A DNA stretch of 64,000 bases, taken from positions 241,877 to 305,876 of the forward strand of contig NZ_WKRD01000004.1 in NCBI RefSeq assembly GCF_009680455.1. The letters run 5' to 3'. Positions 36,813 to 45,936 of the stretch are shown piece after piece (the stretch's first letter is position 1; each line of letters opens with the position of its first letter). This DNA is from Lachnospira eligens (lineage in GTDB: Bacteria; Bacillota; Clostridia; Lachnospirales; Lachnospiraceae). The notes beneath the pieces were generated by a model that saw nothing but the letters and a program-made list of their open reading frames with translations, was not told where the DNA came from and did no database searches. The translations under genes and the position numbers were made by a program.

Positions 36813-37265
36813 TTGAAAATAGGCTTTGACAGCAGTGGATTGTATGATATAGGGCAGGAAAAAGGATATGGAGCAGCACAGAATATGTGGATGAAAGGTG
36901 TTAGCCAAAGTATGTTTGAAGCCAGAGTGTGACCAATGGATGACAGAAAGTATGAACCGCTTTAAGAAGTGGTTGAATAAAATTTTTTATTAAAACTTCA
37001 AGCTGTTGGAGGCGGAACATTAAATTCCACTATTTTAACATCAGGCGGTTATGGTGTTCAAATTCAGAGTCAAGGTGTTAATGTATTGTCAAATACCGGT
37101 GCCGGCTGGGGGTATGAAATGACTCAGGCAGAACTTACAAGAAAAGATGAATTCTATTCCATTTACTGGAAGGAATATAACGCCGTAAAGAATGGTATGA
37201 ATTTTGAATTAAAAGAACTACCGGATTATCTGGAAAAAAGACCAGTTTTTGAAGCGAAAGCCTAA
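36813..37265 (+). pseudogene. broken gene remnants
   Basis: Two coherent open pieces in shifted frames: LKIGFDSSGLYDIGQEKGYG...SMFEARV (36813-36932) and LKLQAVGGGTLNSTILTSGG...PVFEAKA (36990-37265). They are separated by stops and lack start signals, so one gene has decayed. Part of the same cluster as its neighbours. Confidence 0.5.
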
Positions 37266-37306
37266 TGATAATAATGCAATTCAAATAAAAAAGGGGGGAT
37301 TGATAT

Positions 37307-37807
37307 ATGCAGATTAGTTCTAACTATTCCATGAATGGTGTGCCGTATGAAAACAGGCGCAGACAGAAAGATATTCCTCAATTTAGTACAGAACGTGCTA
37401 AACAGGAAAATAAGAGTATAAATCCATATATGGAAGATACGGATTTTAACGAAAAAGCATTTGATATGATTGGTTCGAATGCTCCGCAGGATGTAAAAGA
37501 TGCATGGATGGAAGCAGCGAAGGAAGTAAATGCGAATGGTCTGGGAATAAAGAAAAACGGAATGTTGAGCCATATATCACAGATGATGGTACAAAGGCTG
37601 AATAAGCAGATGAATGGTGAGGACGATGTGGATAACATCGGCATTTTGGGAAACACAACAGATTCTGCAATTCAGGCAACGAAACAGGCTCTGTATAATT
37701 TAGACCATCCACTGGAATATGTTCCGAAAAGCATAGAAGTTCAGAGGGCTTGTATGAAAGAAAGAGAATTCTATGTTGCGTTTCTGGAAAGACTGGAAAA
37801 GTTATAA
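37307..37807 (+). CDS. hypothetical protein of the decayed cluster
   Basis: 166 residues, RBS AGGGGGGATTG before the ATG. It begins MQISSNYSMNGVPYENRRRQ and contains KNGMLSHISQMMVQRLNKQM; it is helical and charged. The start resembles the intended start of the amber-mutated gene at 37958 (MKI-stop-SNMYINNPNM), so the genes may be paralogues. Function unknown. Confidence 0.55.
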   Translation: MQISSNYSMNGVPYENRRRQKDIPQFSTERAKQENKSINPYMEDTDFNEKAFDMIGSNAPQDVKDAWMEAAKEVNANGLGIKKNGMLSHISQMMVQRLNKQMNGEDDVDNIGILGNTTDSAIQATKQALYNLDHPLEYVPKSIEVQRACMKEREFYVAFLERLEKL

Positions 37808-37873
37808 TTGACTGGAACAGAAACGGAAAATGACAATGATGAGACATATATAAAATTATTTAGGAGATAACAT

Positions 37874-37948
37874 ATGAGTGATAGTACCATTCACATTGGA
37901 AGGGTAAGTGGGGTACAGGCAAATTACAATTATGATCCAGTAGATTAG
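37874..37948 (+). CDS. very short ORF
   Basis: 24 codons, MSDSTIHIGRVSGVQANYNY, with TAGGAGATAA upstream. May be a real micropeptide or the remnant of a larger cluster gene. Weak support. Confidence 0.25.
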   Translation: MSDSTIHIGRVSGVQANYNYDPVD

Positions 37949-37957
37949 GAGGATACT

Positions 37958-38342
37958 ATGAAGATTTAGAGTAATATGTATATTAACAATCCCAATATGA
38001 CAAGTAGAAATATTGAGAAAAAAGAAAATGGTTCCCATGCTTTGGTTCAGGAAGATGATATACAAATCAGTGATTCAGCAAGAAAGTTAGTTGAGACTGC
38101 TCGTAATAAGGTAGCCAAATGGTTAAGGTGCTATTTTTTTACCACAAAAGGAGGAATGACCAGTGATCCCACCGCAAGAAAAGCAATCAACAATGTTATT
38201 ACAAGGGAAGCACTGATCAACTGTGATTTTTCAGGTAATGTACTGGACGAAGTGGACCAGGCACAAGTATATATCAGGGATGCAATTATTGTATTAGCCA
38301 AAGAGATACGGTATTGTATAGATAGTTTAACAAATCGGAATT
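37958..38342 (+). pseudogene. cluster gene with early amber codon, interrupted by a group II intron
   Basis: ATG 37958 follows AGGAGG; codon 4 is TAG in the same frame as the rest (MKI-stop-SNMYINNPNMTSRN). A restart at ATG 37976 is possible but lacks an RBS. The frame continues for ~122 codons to SLTNRN and is cut by the intron at 38342/38343. If the intron ends at 40215, splicing would create TAA immediately, so the intron lies in or at the stop codon. Confidence 0.6.
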
Positions 38343-40215
38343 GTGCGCCCAGACAAGGGCGAGTAGTCTAGCAGGTGGAATGCCTGTCTGGTAAGGTCTA
38401 ACCAACCGCCAGTAGCGAGTCTTGGGTGACTGCCAGTAATGGTAGTTGCTAAGCGTAGACAGCGAGAAAATAGAGAGTGTGATTGAGCCTCGAAATTTTG
38501 ACATCTAGAAGGCTGACGTTTTAATTCCAGCGGAAAGCAACACAAACCAAATCGTCATGGTAAGAAATGGTTTGCTTCTGCGGGGTCAAAGAGCACTTTA
38601 TGTTTTACATTGTGACTATTCAGTCAACTGGGGAGAGCCTATTGTTTCTTGCCATTGCAAGTATGGCAAACAACTGCAAAACAGGAGAATGCCAAAAGAA
38701 TAGTAGGCAGTCGGATAGCTTCATAGTACTGAAGAAGTTGGGTAATGCCAATGGAGGGAAGGGAGCTACATAATAATGGTCTTTCTGAGGACACATCAAC
38801 CGTACTCAGGGACGGGGGTATTGATGGAAACGAAATTAGAAAGAATAGCAGAAATATCGGCAAATTCGCCGAGACCAGAGTTCACATCGTTGTATCATCT
38901 AATCAATAAAGAAATGCTTTTGCAATGTCACAAAGAATTAGACGGAAATAAAGCAGTCGGTATTGATGAGATTACTAAGAAAGAGTACGAGAGAAATCTG
39001 GAGCAAAACATAGATGACTTGGTAGAAAGACTGAAAAGAAAATCATACAAACCACAGCCATCAATTAGGGTATATATCCCTAAAAGCAATGGAAAACTTC
39101 GACCATTAGGAATTGCGTGCTATGAGGACAAAATAGTCCAATTAGCATTAAAGAAGATATTGGAAGCTATCTATGAACCGAGATTTCTGAACTGCATGTA
39201 CGGATTCAGACCAAATCGAGGATGTCATAACGCAATAAAAGAACTGTATAAGAGATTAAACAACACGAAAATCTGCTATATTGTGGATGCTGACATCAAA
39301 GGATTCTTCGACCATATGAAGCATGAATGGATTATCAAGTTTCTCAAACTTTATATTAAAGACCCCAACATAATTGGTCTTATCAAGAAGTATCTTAAAG
39401 TGGGAGTGCTGGATAATGGTGAACTTATGGTGAATGAAGAAGGTTCAGCACAAGGCAATATCATAAGTCCAATCCTAGCAAACATATATATGCACAATGT
39501 ATTGACACTATGGTATAAGTTTATTATTACCCAAAAATGCAAGGGAGATAACTTTCTAATTGTATATGCAGATGATTTTGTTGCAGGATTTCAATACAAA
39601 TGGGAAGCAGAGAATTACTACAAGCTTCTTAAAGAACGAATGGAAAAGTTCGGTTTGCAATTAGAAGATAGTAAAAGTCGTCTCTTACAAAGCGGTGCTT
39701 ATATTGCAAGGGCAAAGCAAAAGAGCGGTGAGTGTATCAGATTACAAACATTTGATTTTCTGGGATTCACATTCTATTGTGGGCGTTCACGCAAAGGCAT
39801 GCCATATATAATGCCAAAGACAAGCTCTAAGAAATTCAGACAGAAAATTCGAGACATCAAGGTATGGTTGTATGTGAATAGAGACCAACCGCTAAAGAAA
39901 CTAATGGATATGCTAAATCTGAAACTAATAGGTCATTATAGGTACTATGGCATAAGTTTTAATGGCAGAATGATTTCAAACTACAAACAACAAGTGAGAG
40001 AACTTCTGTTTAAGGTGCTGAATAGACGAAGTGACAGAAAGAGTTATACAAGAGAAGGATTCATTGAAATGCTGAAATATTATCCATTGGCAATGCCAAA
40101 GATTTATGGCAGCTTGTTTTGAGACTGTAAATATTATTATGAAGAGCCGTATGCGGGAAAGCCGCACGTACGGTTCTGTGAGGGGCTTACATTGTGAGGT
40201 GTAAGTCTACTCGAC
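38343..40215 (+). mobile_element. group II intron, apparently complete
   Basis: Begins with the canonical GTGCGCCC. Domain V is GAGCCGTATGCGGGAAAGCC and onward (40144-40176, GNRA-type loop, AGC triad at its base), followed by domain VI (GGGGCTTACA...TGTAAGTC) and a 3' end CTACTCGAC. It encodes a reverse transcriptase/maturase in domain IV. All catalytic parts seem present, so self-splicing and mobility are plausible. Confidence 0.9.
38824..40122 (+). CDS. ltrA: group II intron reverse transcriptase/maturase
   Basis: About 432 residues from ATG 38824 behind GACGGGGGTA; an in-frame ATG at 38776 is less likely. RT blocks are visible: KLRPLGIACYEDKIVQLALK, YGFRPNRGCHNA, VDADIKGFFDHM, SAQGNIISPILANIY and the catalytic LIVYADDFVAG. 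A maturase X domain follows (KKFRQKIRDIKVWL, LIGHYRYYGI). There is no HNH endonuclease domain at the C-terminus, as in several bacterial intron classes. It splices and mobilises its own intron. Confidence 0.93.
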   Translation: METKLERIAEISANSPRPEFTSLYHLINKEMLLQCHKELDGNKAVGIDEITKKEYERNLEQNIDDLVERLKRKSYKPQPSIRVYIPKSNGKLRPLGIACYEDKIVQLALKKILEAIYEPRFLNCMYGFRPNRGCHNAIKELYKRLNNTKICYIVDADIKGFFDHMKHEWIIKFLKLYIKDPNIIGLIKKYLKVGVLDNGELMVNEEGSAQGNIISPILANIYMHNVLTLWYKFIITQKCKGDNFLIVYADDFVAGFQYKWEAENYYKLLKERMEKFGLQLEDSKSRLLQSGAYIARAKQKSGECIRLQTFDFLGFTFYCGRSRKGMPYIMPKTSSKKFRQKIRDIKVWLYVNRDQPLKKLMDMLNLKLIGHYRYYGISFNGRMISNYKQQVRELLFKVLNRRSDRKSYTREGFIEMLKYYPLAMPKIYGSLF

Positions 40216-40243
40216 AAATTTATACATTTGGATGTGGTAAACA

Positions 40244-40441
40244 ATGAGAAAATGTGCAAAATGCGGAAAAGTTATGATGTCAGATTTAAGACTTAAAGTA
40301 AATGGTGGGGGCTATGGGATTGTTGTTCATGTAGATGAAAAACAAAAGGCAAAAATTATAGATGATGTAAAAGTTGCGGTCTGTCCAGAGTGTGGTAATA
40401 TAGAAATGTATTTAGAAGATTTAACTAATTTGAAAGATTAA
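40244..40441 (+). CDS. small zinc-ribbon protein
   Basis: 65 residues with CAKCGK at 4-9 and CPECGN at 48-53, a four-cysteine zinc ribbon. Start has only a weak RBS. It lies 28 bp after the intron end. Function unknown. Confidence 0.6.
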   Translation: MRKCAKCGKVMMSDLRLKVNGGGYGIVVHVDEKQKAKIIDDVKVAVCPECGNIEMYLEDLTNLKD

Positions 40442-40487
40442 GCGATAACTTCCAGATGATAAAGCAGAAGTATAGGGTTTGATTCAT

Positions 40488-40839
40488 ATGATTTCAGTAA
40501 AAAAACAGAGAATTGCTGCTATTATGGTTTTAAGTTCCATCATGCTGATTTTACTTTTGTCGCTAAATTTCCGAATCTGGAGTGGATATTATGCAGAAGG
40601 GGATTTGGAAAGTATAGTCATACAGCAGATGGAATGCTTGGAAAAGTCAAATAGTGAAAACGATATAAGCGAAAGTATATGTTTGCATTTCTATGAGTGT
40701 ATATGTTTCGGTGGAATAGAAATAATGGTGCTCTGGGTATATGATGGCTTTAAAGACCTCGGACAAGGTGAGTTTTCTTTCAGACCGGGAGTTACCCTTT
40801 GCAGTCTATCGGTTCGGATGGATGATTAAATACTTCTGA
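40488..40839 (+). pseudogene. small membrane protein with probable one-base frameshift
   Basis: Starts MISVKKQRIAAIMVLSSIML with one membrane segment (~8-30). Around 40787-40789 (ACCGGGAG) one extra G seems to shift the frame: the current frame ends LCSLSVRMDD, whereas removing a G gives RPELPFAVYRFGWMIKYF and a TGA at 40837. Either a real mutation or a sequencing error. It precedes the BceAB-like genes. Confidence 0.45.
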
Positions 40840-40876
40840 TAATCAAATTTAAAATTTATTATCAGGAGGAACTTCG

Positions 40877-41638
40877 ATGTATGTATTAAATGCAAATCAT
40901 ATTTCAAAAAGTTATAAAACTGCAGGAGAAACTATGCGGATTTTGCAGAATGTGAATCTGCAAGTTATGAAAGGAGAAATGGTTGCTATTATGGGACCAT
41001 CCGGCAGTGGAAAGACTACTCTGCTCCATGTGCTGACCGGGGTTGACACACCGGACGATGGAGAAATCGTAATAGGAGGAGAAACGTTTTCAGAGCTTAC
41101 GGAAGAAGAGAAGGCATTTTTTCGCAGAAAGCATATGGGAATGATTTTTCAGGATTTCCAGCTTTTGGAGAGTTTGACAGTAAAAGAAAATATATTGTTA
41201 CCACTCATTCTTGAACGAAAAGAAGCAGACATCCAGCAAGAGCGTTTTTCAAGAATAGCGTATGTGCTCGGCATTGAAAAATTAGCTGACAAAGGAATTA
41301 CGGAAATATCGGGAGGTCAGAAACAGAGAGTTGCGATTGGCAGGGCGCTGATCAATGAACCGGATATTATTTTTGGAGATGAGCCAACAGGAAGCCTTGA
41401 CCGAAAGACCACCGGGGATGTGATGCGATGTATGAAACAGATGAATCAACGGTCTGGCATCAGCTTTCTGCTTGTAACACATGATGCTTATACGGCATCC
41501 TTTTGTGACCGGGTACTTTTTCTACAGGATGGGAATCTGGCAAAAGAAGTAAAGAAAGAGAACACTGCCGATAATTTCAGAGAAGATATATGGAAAACGC
41601 TGTGCGGTTTGGGAGGTGGAAAAGATGACCTTTTTTGA
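40877..41638 (+). CDS. ABC transporter ATPase, BceA-type
   Basis: 253 residues. Walker A GPSGSGKTTL, signature ISGGQKQRVAIGRAL, Walker B DIIFGDEPTGSLD and switch LLVTHD are intact. It is the MacB/BceA-like group that works with FtsX-type permeases in antimicrobial-peptide detoxification. RBS CAGGAGGAAC precedes the ATG; the permease overlaps its 3' end. No cognate two-component pair is directly adjacent. Confidence 0.94.
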   Translation: MYVLNANHISKSYKTAGETMRILQNVNLQVMKGEMVAIMGPSGSGKTTLLHVLTGVDTPDDGEIVIGGETFSELTEEEKAFFRRKHMGMIFQDFQLLESLTVKENILLPLILERKEADIQQERFSRIAYVLGIEKLADKGITEISGGQKQRVAIGRALINEPDIIFGDEPTGSLDRKTTGDVMRCMKQMNQRSGISFLLVTHDAYTASFCDRVLFLQDGNLAKEVKKENTADNFREDIWKTLCGLGGGKDDLF

Positions 41639-43397
41639 TATTTCCCGAAAGATGCTGAAAGCTGGTTTTTACAAATATCGATTGTACTTTCTATGCAATT
41701 TATCTGCAACGGCATTATTCTGTTGTTTTGCAGTTATTTCCACAAACAGGACGTTTATGAATGCGTCGATTGTAAATTCATCAATATCCAATAACATTTA
41801 TCTTCCATTTTTTCTGTCTGCAGTGTTTCTGTTTTTTTTTCTTCCTGTTTCGTGTCAGGCATTTCTGGCATCAAGAAAACAGGAATACGGCGTGATGTTT
41901 TCTCTTGGCATGAGCCGGAAGGAAGCGTTTAGAAACTTACTTTTTGAAAATGTGATCATATCCGTGCTGGCATTAGCAATAGCACTTGCGGCAGGAACTG
42001 TGCTGTCATTTTTATTTTTTTCCGTTATCATTTATGCAATAGATGTTCACGGAGTGCAATGGCAGTTTTGCCCGGAAGCATATAAGCTTACAGCAGTTCT
42101 ATATACAGTAGTGGTGGCAGTTGCCTTTATCCTGAATGCCGGGAGACTTATGCTGGATAAAATTGGAACCCTGCTAAAAGCACAATATCGGGCAGAAAAA
42201 ACAGGAAAGATCGGTACGTTCTTATGCAGACTTGCACCCAACTACATGAGGTTTCATCTGGTGGAATGGTCATTTGTCCGCAGACACAAGAAAGAATGGG
42301 GATGTAGGTATGTTTTAGCATCTCTCATAATAGCGGTATCTGTTATGCTTACGGGGGTATGTGTGACTTTATATCCGGCTTTTCTACAGGATGCAAAAAG
42401 TTATTCTCCCTATGACATGGTGTACTCAAAAATCTATGGAATGAATCAGGTTTCAGTACAGGATGTCCTTCATATATTGGAGAAAAATGGTGTTACTGTA
42501 GAACAGGTCATTCAGATTCCCTATATCAGAGATGATGTTTTTAATTACCTTCCTGTGACAGAAATAAACCGGGATTTTGGATGTGATTATCAGATTCAGG
42601 AAGGCGAGTTTTTGAATTTGTTTCAGTACAATCTGGAAGATGGGTATGAACATAACATACAGCCAGTATCTACTGTAACGATTTCCGGGGACAGAAAGCT
42701 GCAGTCTGTTGGAACAGATGTAAAGATACTGTTTAATCAAAATCCGACCTTTGCAGATAAAACACTGATCATCAACGATTCTGATTTCGAAAAATTAAGT
42801 GCAGATATAACAGGTAGTGCTGGTATCGCAAACTTGTTTCAGTTTCAGAATTGGGAAGATTCTTATGCGGGAGTATGTGAAGTAAAAGAATATCTGCAGG
42901 AAAGCAATCAGTTGAATGAAGATGAGCAGACATATTATGAATTGTCTTCGAAAGTGGAGAAATACCAGGATGCAAAGAAATCAGGACAATTTTTATTATT
43001 TTTGATGGCATTTGTGATAGGGCTTATGATAATGGCAGAGTTTCTGTTAATTCATTCACGTATCCAGGCAGAGAAGGAAGAAAATAGCAGGGTCGTTTGT
43101 AGTTTGCGAATGTTGGGAATGATAGACAAGGAAATTGTAAAGTGCCTTTGCTATAAGAATTTTCTAAGATTTATACCGCCATCGGTTGTGGGAACAATCC
43201 TTTCTTTCCTGCCATCTTATTATCTGAATGAGAGTTATGGAATGGGGACGAATGGAATTCTGGCAGGAATCGTATTTGGAGTGATTATGACAGTCGGAAC
43301 ATTCGTGGTGATACGCAGGTATTCTGAAAAAGAAGAAAAACTTTATGAAAGTGGTTTTATAATACAAGGAAGAGGATTTTTCGAGAGGATTTTTTGA
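41625..43397 (+). CDS. FtsX-like permease, BceB-type
   Basis: About 590 residues. Four N-terminal hydrophobic segments, a large extracellular domain (~245-450) and further C-terminal segments, with the FtsX-like stretch GVMFSLGMSRKEAFRNLLFE. ATG 41625 is preferred over an upstream GTG because GGGAGGTGG lies 6-14 bp before it; the gene overlaps the ATPase by 14 bp. Together they form a peptide-sensing and resistance transporter. Confidence 0.9.
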   Translation: MTFFDISRKMLKAGFYKYRLYFLCNLSATALFCCFAVISTNRTFMNASIVNSSISNNIYLPFFLSAVFLFFFLPVSCQAFLASRKQEYGVMFSLGMSRKEAFRNLLFENVIISVLALAIALAAGTVLSFLFFSVIIYAIDVHGVQWQFCPEAYKLTAVLYTVVVAVAFILNAGRLMLDKIGTLLKAQYRAEKTGKIGTFLCRLAPNYMRFHLVEWSFVRRHKKEWGCRYVLASLIIAVSVMLTGVCVTLYPAFLQDAKSYSPYDMVYSKIYGMNQVSVQDVLHILEKNGVTVEQVIQIPYIRDDVFNYLPVTEINRDFGCDYQIQEGEFLNLFQYNLEDGYEHNIQPVSTVTISGDRKLQSVGTDVKILFNQNPTFADKTLIINDSDFEKLSADITGSAGIANLFQFQNWEDSYAGVCEVKEYLQESNQLNEDEQTYYELSSKVEKYQDAKKSGQFLLFLMAFVIGLMIMAEFLLIHSRIQAEKEENSRVVCSLRMLGMIDKEIVKCLCYKNFLRFIPPSVVGTILSFLPSYYLNESYGMGTNGILAGIVFGVIMTVGTFVVIRRYSEKEEKLYESGFIIQGRGFFERIF

Positions 43398-43599
43398 TTA
43401 TAGATAAGTAGAAAAAGATTCAAATCCTGTGTATAATTAAAAGATAAAGATAGAGACAACTCGAAGTTTTTAGGGCTAAAGCCAATATAAATAATACTAG
43501 ACAGGTTTGTCCAATAGCGTAAATACGGCATTTTCTCGCTTTGTGTCGTGTTATGTTTAGTAGAATAATATTACTCTGTCAATGAAAGGAGGAAACAGT

Positions 43600-43728
43600 A
43601 TGGATCAGAAAAAGATTGGACGTTTCTTAAAAGAACTTAGGAAAGAAAAGGATATTACACAGGAACAGCTTGCCGAAAAGATAAAAGTTTCAGGCCGAAC
43701 GGTTTCTAGATGGGAAACAGGTGTTTGA
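43600..43728 (+). pseudogene. truncated XRE regulator
   Basis: 42 codons from ATG behind AAAGGAGGAAAC: FLKELRKEKDITQEQLAEKI and VSGRTVSRWETG form a complete HTH, then TGA. Normal members continue with NMPDLS-type sequence for another 100 or more residues. No recognised gene lies between here and 44015. Confidence 0.7.
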
Positions 43729-44015
43729 GTTATAATATGACCAAGTTAGATGAAACACAGTAAAATCAAGGGGTTATGCCTAATTTAGTCCTTATTTTTA
43801 TACCAATTTAGCGGTAGATAAGGCAGCGCTGTTATATCAAAACCGAAAAACCAAGTCAGTATCACAGATGTCCGCAATCAGTCTGAGAGTGAATCTGTGT
43901 GCTTAGATTAGGTACAATTTTATATTAAAACATTTAGTGAGGATTAAATTAGCACTTGAGATGGAATATTCCATCAGCTGGTTTGGTCCTCTATTTATTT
44001 GAGAGGAGTGGTCGA

Positions 44016-44162
44016 ATGGGCAAAGTGTTAATTTGGTTCGTAATCATTATTAGTACAGTGGTTCTCTACTGTCTTATGAAAGTTAAGGCAGAGAGTGATG
44101 AACTGTATTTAGATAAGGTTTTTTATGATGAAAACAGTATATCATATGCGTTCATGCATTGA
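44016..44162 (+). CDS. short membrane peptide ORF
   Basis: 48 codons: MGKVLIWFVIIISTVVLYCL then a charged tail ending SISYAFMH; one membrane helix. GAGAGGAGTGG lies upstream. It is in a rearranged region, and part of its 3' end (TTTAGATAAGGTTTTTTATG) recurs at 54667, so it may be a scrap. Confidence 0.35.
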   Translation: MGKVLIWFVIIISTVVLYCLMKVKAESDELYLDKVFYDENSISYAFMH

Positions 44163-44310
44163 AAATACTGTTCAGTTAAGAAATGCTGTATTTTTTTGGT
44201 GCACTAATGCGTAGAAAGCAGGTGTATGATGAGTTCAAATCATTTTTTTGTGTATGACAAAAAGACAGATTGCATATCTGCCTCATAATGCAGTATAATG
44301 GTAACGAAAT

Positions 44311-45045
44311 TTATGCAACCCGATACATGAAATCCCTATTTCTCTTTGGACGGAGGGGAATAGGATATTTTCGATTGTACCTGACAGGTGTCAGATACTT
44401 TTGTATGAGAAGCATGGTCTCTGTTTCGTTACCACTGTGTTTGAGATACGCCCTGCATATGTTTACTGCGATAGCGAAATTAATTTTATAGACGCGTTTG
44501 GCATTTTTAGATTTTTTTACCATAGCGTGAGAAGTCACTAATTCACAGAAATTATACAGAATCATATGGGCATTGATTTCCTGAAGGATTCCATCATATT
44601 TGCTGCTGTGCCAGTTGATCAGACCGATGGTGTATTTGAGTTCACGGAAGCTTGTTTCCTCGCTCCAGCGCATCAGGTAAAGTTTATTGATTTCTTCCAG
44701 AGGAAATTCTTCTGAAAGATTGGTGGCAATACAGATATAGGTTCCATTATCAAGGCGAACACGTACAATACGGAATTCAATATCGTAATACATGCAGTTT
44801 TCATCAAGAAAATCAAAATCGGTAGAAGGCTGAAGTATGGTATAGGTGTTAGGATTCCCCAGTGTTTCTTTCGTATGGCGTCTGGTAAGTGTTGTCCTTA
44901 TATGAGTATCAAATTCGCTGTCAGGCAAATCATAAGAGGAAAGGATACCATTACTGTTGATATCCTTCATGCGGATAACGAAATACATTCCCTTCCGGAT
45001 CAGGTGTGCAAAGGTATTAAAACTTTCGTAACCACTGTCTGCCAT
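44311..45045 (-). pseudogene. IS4-family transposase, 5'-truncated
   Basis: 244 residues starting MADSGYESFNTF. The DDE(E) region is recognisable by the YREK motif in LYLMRWSEETSFRELKYTIG, typical of IS4. The N-terminal part with the first catalytic Asp is missing; upstream on the minus strand the frame meets the hydrolase remnant. An intact IS4 transposase is ~400 residues or more. The insertion lies in the 5' part of a second hydrolase gene. Confidence 0.8.
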
Positions 45046-45065
45046 AAGGATGGTATTATTACAAT

Positions 45066-45182
45066 ACTTATGAAAAACATCAGATCAGTGCAGTAGATAT
45101 GCATATAGAAAATCTGGATAGTGATAAAATGATTTGTTATCCAGTAATTCAAGGAGAACGAATCAACTATCAAAATAAATAA
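45066..45182 (+). pseudogene. 3' remnant of a second choloylglycine-hydrolase gene
   Basis: 37 codons, YEKHQISAVDMHIENLDSDK to RINYQNK, closely match the C-terminus of the intact gene at 54900-55889 (YDNHQITAVDMHAENLDSDQ, VRWQNK). The upstream part has been replaced by the IS4-type transposase. It shows the island once had two copies. Confidence 0.8.
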
Positions 45183-45220
45183 TGTTTTGAAATCAGGGAT
45201 GAGGTAGAAAGGAAAGTTCC

Positions 45221-45901
45221 ATGACAAAAGATGAAGTAAAAAAACTCAGGATGAACAGTCCGGAATCACTACAGTTTTTAAATAATGCTACAAAATTTTA
45301 TAATTTAATGATGATGTATCGTTGTGCTATTCGGGAGATACAAACTAAACTTGAGGTTTTGGATGATGAATTTTCAGTTGAGAACAATCGAAATCCTATT
45401 TCTTTTATAAAAACAAGAATTAAGCAGCCCAATAGTATTTACGATAAACTGCAGAAGATGGGATATGAATTTACAACAGAAAATATACAGACATATCTCA
45501 ATGATGTAGCAGGCGTTAGAATAGTTTGTGCGTTTATTGACGATATTTATATGATATCAGATTTGATTACCCAACAGGATGATATTAAAGTTATTGAAAT
45601 AAAAGATTATATAAAAAATCCAAAATCGAATGGTTATCGAAGCTATCATATGATTGTTGAAATACCAGTATTTTTTGCTAAGGGTAAAACACCTATGCGT
45701 GTAGAATTACAGATTCGAACCAATGGTATGGATTTCTGGGCAACATTGGAACATCAACTTCGCTATAAAAAAGGAATTGAAGAAATGCCTGGCTATGATG
45801 AGATAAGTGAAGAATTACTTCATTCTGCAAGAGCAATCATTGAAGCAGATAATGAAATGCAGAGAATAAAAGACAAAATTGGTATGTTCTACGAAATTTA
45901 G
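45221..45901 (+). CDS. small alarmone synthetase (RelA/SpoT synthetase domain)
   Basis: 226 residues, the size of RelQ/RelP enzymes, with no hydrolase or TGS domain. Synthetase motifs: VAGVRIVCAFIDDIY, IKNPKSNGYRSYHMIVEIP and VELQIRTNGMDFWATLEHQL. It makes (p)ppGpp from ATP and GTP/GDP. It directly precedes cardiolipin synthase, linking alarmone synthesis to envelope genes. RBS AGAAAGGAAAG. Confidence 0.93.
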   Translation: MTKDEVKKLRMNSPESLQFLNNATKFYNLMMMYRCAIREIQTKLEVLDDEFSVENNRNPISFIKTRIKQPNSIYDKLQKMGYEFTTENIQTYLNDVAGVRIVCAFIDDIYMISDLITQQDDIKVIEIKDYIKNPKSNGYRSYHMIVEIPVFFAKGKTPMRVELQIRTNGMDFWATLEHQLRYKKGIEEMPGYDEISEELLHSARAIIEADNEMQRIKDKIGMFYEI

Positions 45902-45936
45902 GGAGAAAACTGAGCAAGTAGGAAGGTGGAATATAT

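Noticed and set aside
38776..38823. ATG 38776 as maturase start
   Set aside because: The first 16 residues lack family resemblance, while GGGGGTA-spaced ATG 38824 gives the usual METKLERI-type beginning.
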